Positions 5,402 through 10,034 of a DNA stretch of 10,034 bases are shown here, piece after piece; position 1 is the stretch's first letter, and each line of letters starts with the position of its first letter. Both the position numbers and the translations under genes were made by a program. Source of the stretch: Gemmatimonadales bacterium (lineage in GTDB: Bacteria; Gemmatimonadota; Gemmatimonadetes; Gemmatimonadales; GWC2-71-9); contig JAUVRV010000063.1 in assembly GCA_030597435.1 (NCBI GenBank), positions 1 through 10,034 of the forward strand, in the 5' to 3' direction. The notes under the pieces were generated by a model. The model did not search any database and was not told the origin of the DNA. It was given only the letters and a program-made list of their open reading frames with translations.

Positions 5402-6229
5402 ATGGGGACCACAGCCACAGCTAACCCGCGCACAGACGAGAGCACCGAGACACTGGTTCGCTACCATGTCGAGGACGGCCTCGCAGTCATCGAACTCAAC
5501 GACCCACCGGCAAACACGTACACCCATGAGATGATGCAGCAGTTGGACACGGCCATTCACAGGGCCGGGAGGGATGATGAGGCTCAGGTCATCATTCTCC
5601 GCGGCAACGGCGACAAATTCTTCTCGGCGGGCGCGGACTTCCAGATGCTGAATGAGGTTACGCCTCGATTCAAGTACTTCTTCTGCCTGCAAGCCAATGA
5701 GACCCTGAACCGACTGGAGCACACCCCCAAGCTCGTCATCGCCGCGCTCAACGGCCACACGGTCGGTGGCGGACTCGAGATCGCCATGGCTTGTGACATC
5801 AGGCTGGCACGCAAGGATTCCGGCAAGATTGGGTTGCCCGAGGTGAACCTTGGCGTGCTGCCTGGTACGGGTGGCACTCAGCGCCTGTCGCGCATAGTCG
5901 GGAAGTCACGTTCCATAGAGATGATGATAAAGGGCGAGGTTTTCTCGTTCGAAAAGGCACAGGAGATTGGTTTGGTCAACCAGGTCTTCGAGAACAACGG
6001 TTTCTGGGACCAGGTTGTCATGTACGCCAAGCAGTTCTGCACTCCGAACAAGGCCGCGAAAGCGGTTGGCTGCATCAAGCGTGCTGTCTGCTCCGGCCTC
6101 GAGATCCCGTTCGAGAGCGGGCTCGCGATCGAGCGTGAGTTGCAGCAGCTGCTGTTCCAGAGTTCGGACGCAAAAGAGGGGCTCGCGGCGTACGTGGACA
6201 AGCGGATGGCCGAGTTCAAGGGCGTCTGA
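5402..6229 (+). CDS. Enoyl-CoA hydratase/isomerase family (crotonase fold), hydratase type
   Basis: 275 residues, full length. The oxyanion-hole segment FFSAGADFQML (about 73-83) and the second loop NGHTVGGGLEIAMACDIRLA (117-136) are intact. Both catalytic glutamates of true hydratases are present, E126 in GGGLE and E147 in LPEVNLG, followed by LPGTGGTQRLSRIVGKS. It should therefore add water across a 2-enoyl-CoA, here probably a dehydroadipyl- or other ring-cleavage product (PaaF-like role) or a related substrate. The N-terminus has about 20 extra residues compared with typical members. GGAGG (5387-5391) lies inside the end of the TetR gene, 10 nt before the ATG. The aldehyde dehydrogenase start follows 1 nt after the stop. 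A short-chain fatty-acid role is not excluded. Confidence 0.92.
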   Translation: MGTTATANPRTDESTETLVRYHVEDGLAVIELNDPPANTYTHEMMQQLDTAIHRAGRDDEAQVIILRGNGDKFFSAGADFQMLNEVTPRFKYFFCLQANETLNRLEHTPKLVIAALNGHTVGGGLEIAMACDIRLARKDSGKIGLPEVNLGVLPGTGGTQRLSRIVGKSRSIEMMIKGEVFSFEKAQEIGLVNQVFENNGFWDQVVMYAKQFCTPNKAAKAVGCIKRAVCSGLEIPFESGLAIERELQQLLFQSSDAKEGLAAYVDKRMAEFKGV

Positions 6230-6230
6230 G

Positions 6231-7664
6231 TTGAAGACTCAGCTGTTCATCAACAACGAGTGGTGCGACGCCGCTTCGGGTACCACGCTCGAAGTAGTCA
6301 ATCCCGCCACTGAAGAGACCCTGGCAGAAGTGCAATCGGCTGGTGAGGTGGACGTGGCCCAGGCAGTCGCGTCTGCCCGCACTTGTTTCGAGAGCGACGA
6401 GTGGCATGGTCTCACTCCACGCAAGCGGGGCGAGGTGCTGTACCGCGCGGGGCAACTCCTGGTCGAACGACGCAACGACATCGCCAAGCTCGAGACTCTG
6501 CAGAACGGCAAGCCGCTGTTTGAGTCGAAGATCGACGTCGCAATGACCGCCGAGACACTGAAGTACTACGGCGGTTGGGCCGACAAGCTCTCGGGCGATG
6601 TGCTGCCCGCGAGCACCGGCGACCTGGTCTACACGACCCGAGAGCCGCTGGGCGTGGTGGGGGCGATCGTCCCCTGGAACTTCCCGCTCAATCTCGCGAG
6701 TTGGAAGGTCGCGCCGGCTCTCGCAGCCGGTTGCACCGTCGTGCTCAAACCCGCGCCGGAGACGCCTCTCACTGCGTTGGCTCTGGCCGAGCTGCTACAG
6801 GATGCCGGGCTGCCGCCTGGTGCGTTCAATGTCGTAGCTGGCGATGGACCCACGACCGGAGCAGCATTGGTCCAACATCCCGACGTCGACAAGATCGCGT
6901 TCACCGGATCGACCGAAGTCGGCAAACAGGTCATGCGTAACGCCGCCAGCACGGTGAAGCGAGTGACACTCGAACTCGGCGGTAAGAGCCCCAACATCAT
7001 CTTCGGCGACGCCGATCTCGCGGCGGCCGTCCGCGGTGCAATCAACGGCATCTTCTACGGCAAGGGCGAAGTGTGTGCCGCGGGCTCACGACTGTTGGTC
7101 CAACAATCCGTGCACGATGAAGTCGTGGAGCAGCTCGCGAGCCGCGCGGCCAAGATGGTTCCCGGAGATCCGTTCCTCAAAGCGACACGACTCGGTGCGA
7201 TTGTATCCAAGCGACAACATGACAAGGTGCTGTCGTACGTTGCAGCCGGTAAGAAAGAGGCCGAACTCGTGGCCGGGGGTAACGCAGTCCTGGTAGACGG
7301 TAAGGGGTACTTCGTCGAGGCCACTGTGTTCGACGGCGCCAAACCCGGTATGAAGATCGTAGATGAGGAGATCTTCGGAACGGTGCTGTCAGTGCTCAGC
7401 TTTGACGATGACGACGAAGCGGTAGCTCTGGCCAACGAGACTCGCTACGGCCTGGCTGCGGGTATCTGGACCAGCAACATCGGCAGAGCGTTCCGAGTCG
7501 CCCGTGCAATCCGCGCCGGAACCGTCTGGGTCAATACGTACAACCTGTATGACCCGGCCGCCCCGTTTGGCGGATTCAAAGCTAGCGGATTCGGCCGCGA
7601 CCTGGGACGAGAGGCGCTCGACGGGTACACCGATACAAAGACGGTTTGGGTGGGACTGGGATGA
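6231..7664 (+). CDS. NAD(P)-dependent aldehyde dehydrogenase (class 1/2 superfamily), stand-alone
   Basis: 477 residues from TTG 6231. This start is chosen because AAGGG lies 8 nt upstream and the residues MKTQLFINNEW match the usual N-terminus of the family; frame-open sequence further left is just the shadow of the previous gene. Motifs in order: PWNFP (N150), VLKP (K173), FTGSTEVG (224-231, cofactor loop), LELGGK (general base E249), GEVCAAGSR (nucleophile C282) and EEIFGTV, where the family normally has EEIFGPV. It oxidises an aldehyde to an acid. In this operon it may oxidise a ring-cleavage semialdehyde-CoA, the job of the PaaZ aldehyde-dehydrogenase domain or of free PacL/BoxD-type enzymes. 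Alternatively it may be a phenylacetaldehyde dehydrogenase feeding the pathway. Family is certain, substrate is not. Confidence 0.93.
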   Translation: MKTQLFINNEWCDAASGTTLEVVNPATEETLAEVQSAGEVDVAQAVASARTCFESDEWHGLTPRKRGEVLYRAGQLLVERRNDIAKLETLQNGKPLFESKIDVAMTAETLKYYGGWADKLSGDVLPASTGDLVYTTREPLGVVGAIVPWNFPLNLASWKVAPALAAGCTVVLKPAPETPLTALALAELLQDAGLPPGAFNVVAGDGPTTGAALVQHPDVDKIAFTGSTEVGKQVMRNAASTVKRVTLELGGKSPNIIFGDADLAAAVRGAINGIFYGKGEVCAAGSRLLVQQSVHDEVVEQLASRAAKMVPGDPFLKATRLGAIVSKRQHDKVLSYVAAGKKEAELVAGGNAVLVDGKGYFVEATVFDGAKPGMKIVDEEIFGTVLSVLSFDDDDEAVALANETRYGLAAGIWTSNIGRAFRVARAIRAGTVWVNTYNLYDPAAPFGGFKASGFGRDLGREALDGYTDTKTVWVGLG

Positions 7665-7666
7665 GA

Positions 7667-7773
7667 ACCGGTATGGCGGTAGAACGGTATGAAAGTAGTA
7701 TAGGCGCAGTTCCACACACCCATACCGCTCTGGGACATTACCGCCCTGCGGCCGTACCGTCATACCGACCGGT
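7667..7773. repeat. Cluster of inverted CGGTATG/CATACCG repeats between aldehyde dehydrogenase and thiolase genes
   Basis: CGGTATG occurs at 7669-7675 and 7685-7691, and its complement CATACCG at 7721-7727 and 7761-7767. GGCGGTA (7675-7681) is mirrored by TACCGCC (7739-7745), and the outer ACCGGTATG is answered by CATACCGACCGGT (one extra base). The 133-nt gap is the only sizeable one in an otherwise tightly packed operon. The repeats can fold into one long imperfect stem or two smaller ones. This could be a REP/MITE-like insertion or a transcript-processing or attenuating structure. Confidence 0.65.
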
Positions 7774-7797
7774 GCGGTCGGGGGAAGTGGGGAGAAA

Positions 7798-8997
7798 ATG
7801 AGAGACGCATATATCTGTTCCGCCGTGCGCACACCTGCGGGTAGACACGGTGGAGCCCTGGCGAGCGTGAGACCCGATGACCTGGGTGCAATCGTACTCA
7901 GGGCCGCCGTTGATCGAGTCGACTTCAATCCCGCCAAGTTGGACGACGTGATCATGGGCTGCGCCAACCAAGCAGGTGAGGACAATCGCAACGTCGGGCG
8001 CATGGCATCGCTGTTGGCTGGTTTTCCGGTTGAGGTACCTGGTCAGACAGTGAATCGACTGTGCGGCTCGGGGCTCCAGGCCGTCGCCAGTGCCGCGCAG
8101 GCCATAAAGGCTGACGAGGGTGACGCATTTGTGGCGGGTGGCCTCGAGAGCATGACGCGCACTCCGTACATCATGCAGAAGCGAGATGCCGGTTGGCACC
8201 GTCGTCCACCGGAACTCGCCGACAGCACCCTCGGTTGGCGTTTCGTTAACCCCGAGATGCCTACGGAGTGGACGATATCACTCGGTGGCACTGCGGAACT
8301 AGTCGCGAAGCAGTATGGCATCACGCGCGAAGAACAAGACCGGTTCGCCGTCCGCAGTCAGGAGCGTGCCCAGGCAGCCCTCGAGGACGGGCTCTTCCAC
8401 GACGAGATAGTCCCGGTTCCCGTTACGCGCCCCGATGGAACGGTTCAGGACGTTACCCGGGACGAGCACCCCCGTTCGGGAGTGACGCTCGAGAAACTGG
8501 CCAAGTTGAAACCGGCATTCGTTACGGAAGGCGGTACCGTGACGGCCGGTTCTTCCAGCGGCATCAACGACGGGGCGGCGGCACTGTTGGTGTTGGGAGG
8601 AACGTCGAAGGGCTTGGGCGCAGTCACACCCATGGCTCGGATCGTGGCAACCGCTGTCGCCGGCGTCGATCCGGCAACCATGGGACTGGGACCCATACCC
8701 GCCACGCAGAAGGTTCTGGAACGCACGGACCTGGGCGTCAATGACCTCGACCTCGTGGAACTGAACGAGGCATTCGCGGCTCAGGCAATTGCGTGTATTC
8801 GTGAACTCAAGCTCGACCCCGAGCGGGTCAATCTCTTTGGCGGTGCCATAGCGTTGGGCCATCCCCTCGGCTGCACGGGCGCCAAGATCCTCACGACGCT
8901 GGTGCATGGACTCGAACGGACCGGTGGGCGTTACGGACTGGCAACCATGTGTATCGGCGTGGGCCAGGGAATCGCAATGATAGTCGAGCGGTTGTGA
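7798..8997 (+). CDS. Acetyl-CoA acyltransferase (thiolase), 3-oxoadipyl-CoA type (PaaJ/PcaF-like)
   Basis: 399 residues, the full thiolase length. The acyl-accepting cysteine is C89 in NRLCGSG, the histidine H355 in GHPLGCTGAK, and the second cysteine C385 in TMCIGVGQG. The stretches GCANQAGEDNRNVGRMASLL (54-73) and TLGWRFVNPEM are characteristic of the 3-oxoadipyl-CoA / 3-oxo-5,6-dehydrosuberyl-CoA thiolase branch (PcaF, PaaJ) rather than of fatty-acid thiolases. It would cleave 3-oxoadipyl-CoA to succinyl-CoA and acetyl-CoA at the end of aromatic degradation. The ATG has GGGGAG 4 nt upstream. It follows the inverted-repeat gap, so it could have separate expression control. Its stop overlaps the next start (GTGA). 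Confidence 0.9.
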   Translation: MRDAYICSAVRTPAGRHGGALASVRPDDLGAIVLRAAVDRVDFNPAKLDDVIMGCANQAGEDNRNVGRMASLLAGFPVEVPGQTVNRLCGSGLQAVASAAQAIKADEGDAFVAGGLESMTRTPYIMQKRDAGWHRRPPELADSTLGWRFVNPEMPTEWTISLGGTAELVAKQYGITREEQDRFAVRSQERAQAALEDGLFHDEIVPVPVTRPDGTVQDVTRDEHPRSGVTLEKLAKLKPAFVTEGGTVTAGSSSGINDGAAALLVLGGTSKGLGAVTPMARIVATAVAGVDPATMGLGPIPATQKVLERTDLGVNDLDLVELNEAFAAQAIACIRELKLDPERVNLFGGAIALGHPLGCTGAKILTTLVHGLERTGGRYGLATMCIGVGQGIAMIVERL

Positions 8998-9788
8998 GCA
9001 CCTTCGAGAATATCCTGCTTGCCGTGGACGAGGGCGTCGGACGCATTACGCTCAACCGTCCCGACAAGCTGAACGCGTTTGCCGGTACCATGCGTGAAGA
9101 GATCGCTCGAGCGGTCAGCGATATGGCCGCGGACAGTTCCGTGCGCGTGGTAGTCATCACCGGCGCCGGGCGTGCGTTTTGTGCTGGCGCCGACATTCAC
9201 TACATGAAGCAACTGACGGAACAGGGCGACGTCGAGTCCTTCAGGCTTCTAGTCGAGGCAGGCCGCAACGTAATTACGACGATTCGCGCGACCCCAAAAC
9301 CGGTGATTGCCAGTGTTAACGGTCCGGCGGCCGGCGGTGGGGCCAACCTAGCTCTGGTGTGCGATTTCCGGATCGCCTCCGAACGTGCGTCAATTGGCCA
9401 GACGTTCAGCCGTGTCGGACTCATGCCCGATTGGGGTGGCACCTATTTGCTGCCGAAGCTGGTGGGTTCCACCAAGGCGCTGGAACTGGTGTACTCCGGT
9501 GAGATGGTCGGGGCAACCGAGGCACTAGCACTCGGATTGTTCAATCGAGTAGTCCCACACGAGAAACTCGACAGCGAGACCGAGACATATGCACGGTCCT
9601 TGGTCGAAAAGCCGCCACTGGCCGTTGCTCTAGCAAAACAGACGATTTACTCGAACGAGGCCGACTCGCTCGAAAAAGCACTGCAATTGGAACTCGAGCA
9701 TCAGTTGCGGTGCTTTCAAAGCGAAGATGCCAAGGAGGGCTTACGCGCCTTCCTCGACAAGCGAACCCCCACTTTCCAAGGCCGCTGA
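8994..9788 (+). CDS. Crotonase-family isomerase, PaaG-like (2-(1,2-epoxy-1,2-dihydrophenyl)acetyl-CoA isomerase)
   Basis: 264 residues from the GTG at 8994, which overlaps the thiolase stop as GTGA and starts MSTFENILLAVDEGVGRITL, the usual family N-terminus. The open frame extending left to 8949 lies inside the thiolase gene. The oxyanion-hole FCAGADI (62-68) and NGPAAGGGANLALVCDFRIA (109-128) are present. The first hydratase glutamate is replaced (GGGAN), and the second site reads FSRVGLMPDWGGTYLLPKLVG with D146. That is the PaaG signature, whose aspartate performs the isomerisation of the ring epoxide to the oxepin-CoA. It is therefore probably not a hydratase. It is followed after 11 nt by the BoxB/PaaA-like gene. 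Assignment to the PaaG type is good, the exact substrate less so. Confidence 0.87.
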   Translation: MSTFENILLAVDEGVGRITLNRPDKLNAFAGTMREEIARAVSDMAADSSVRVVVITGAGRAFCAGADIHYMKQLTEQGDVESFRLLVEAGRNVITTIRATPKPVIASVNGPAAGGGANLALVCDFRIASERASIGQTFSRVGLMPDWGGTYLLPKLVGSTKALELVYSGEMVGATEALALGLFNRVVPHEKLDSETETYARSLVEKPPLAVALAKQTIYSNEADSLEKALQLELEHQLRCFQSEDAKEGLRAFLDKRTPTFQGR

Positions 9789-9799
9789 AGGAGACGTCT

Positions 9800-10034
9800 A
9801 TGCGCAAAGTCCACAACTGGGATGACTGGACTGACTACTTCTACCACTGGCAGGACTCGATCGGCCTGGACCGTTCCGAACTGCGAGGCTTCAGTTTCGA
9901 CATCAAATTCGGTGCGCCCGAGGCCGAGTCGATCGAGTTCGGTCACTACAAAGGCCAACGCAAGTGGCCGACCCTGATGCACATCCCCGATCAACGGATC
10001 CGTGACGCGTTGATGAACCTGATCGTGTACCAGG
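9800..10034 (+). CDS. BoxB/PaaA-like di-iron epoxidase component, N-terminal 78 residues (cut by window edge)
   Basis: ATG 9800 is preceded by AAGGAG at a 6-nt spacing and the frame stays open to the window end. The visible N-terminus MRKVHNWDDWTDYFYHWQDS is followed by IEFGHYKGQRKW (45-56) and IRDALMNLIVYQ (67-78). These positions echo BoxB, the benzoyl-CoA epoxidase, which has an FGEHKGQ..W segment followed by an IV.QGDTE helix. They would also suit the wider phenylacetic-acid-catabolic ferritin-like group (PaaA/PaaC). The iron-binding glutamates and histidines lie beyond the window, so activity cannot be judged. Its place 11 nt behind a PaaG-like isomerase supports a ring-epoxidising role. 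Recognition is from memory of BoxB and is moderate. Confidence 0.6.
   Translation, partial: MRKVHNWDDWTDYFYHWQDSIGLDRSELRGFSFDIKFGAPEAESIEFGHYKGQRKWPTLMHIPDQRIRDALMNLIVYQ

Noticed and set aside
5967..6230. N-terminal extension of the aldehyde dehydrogenase frame
   Set aside because: This part overlaps the end of the enoyl-CoA hydratase and is Ser/Arg-rich; family alignment and an AAGGG site support the TTG at 6231.
8949..8993. Upstream start for the PaaG-like gene
   Set aside because: It lies within the thiolase's catalytic C-terminus; GTG 8994, overlapping the thiolase stop, gives the normal family N-terminus.
1..10034. CRISPR array or complete transposase/insertion sequence
   Set aside because: No regularly spaced repeats and no transposase motifs are visible on either strand; the only mobile-element trace is the decayed recombinase.

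Overview
The window looks like a GC-rich Gram-negative bacterial chromosome. Support for this comes from a di-haem c-type peroxidase, a periplasmic protein with a signal peptide, an ECF sigma module and a tRNA gene without an encoded CCA tail. The lineage is not fixed by anything I can see. The style (ECF sigma, membrane protein and LTxxQ-like periplasmic protein in a row) would suit Gemmatimonadota, Acidobacteriota or a similar uncultured group, but that is a guess.

Layout. 1-1088 (+) is the 3' part of a di-haem cytochrome-c peroxidase/MauG-family gene. 1185-1388 (-) is a tiny two-helix membrane protein flanked by two nearly identical hairpins. 1536-1806 (+) is a frameshifted remnant of a tyrosine recombinase. 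It points at a tRNA-Leu(CAA) gene (1911-1994, -) with a strong bidirectional terminator between them, which is the footprint of a genomic island integrated at a tRNA. 1995-2577 holds no gene I can support. 2613-4355 (-) is a compact operon read right to left: ECF sigma factor, single-pass membrane protein (probable anti-sigma), secreted Spy/CpxP-like protein and a small membrane protein. A plausible self-activated ECF promoter sits directly at the sigma start codon.

4725-10034 (+) is the main metabolic unit: a TetR-family repressor, an enoyl-CoA hydratase, a stand-alone aldehyde dehydrogenase, a 3-oxoadipyl-CoA-type thiolase (PaaJ/PcaF type), a PaaG-like isomerase, and the first 78 codons of a protein that resembles BoxB/PaaA-type di-iron epoxidase components. 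A perfect 10+2+10 palindrome covers the promoter of the TetR gene. Its core fits the operator consensus I recall for Thermus PaaR, the phenylacetyl-CoA-responsive TetR repressor.

Together the last region reads as an autoregulated operon for aerobic breakdown of an aromatic CoA thioester: epoxidation, isomerisation, ring hydrolysis and aldehyde oxidation, hydration, thiolysis. It mixes phenylacetate-type (PaaG, PaaR-like operator) and benzoyl-CoA-type (BoxB-like) signatures, and the aldehyde dehydrogenase is free rather than fused as in PaaZ. Its exact substrate cannot be settled from this window.
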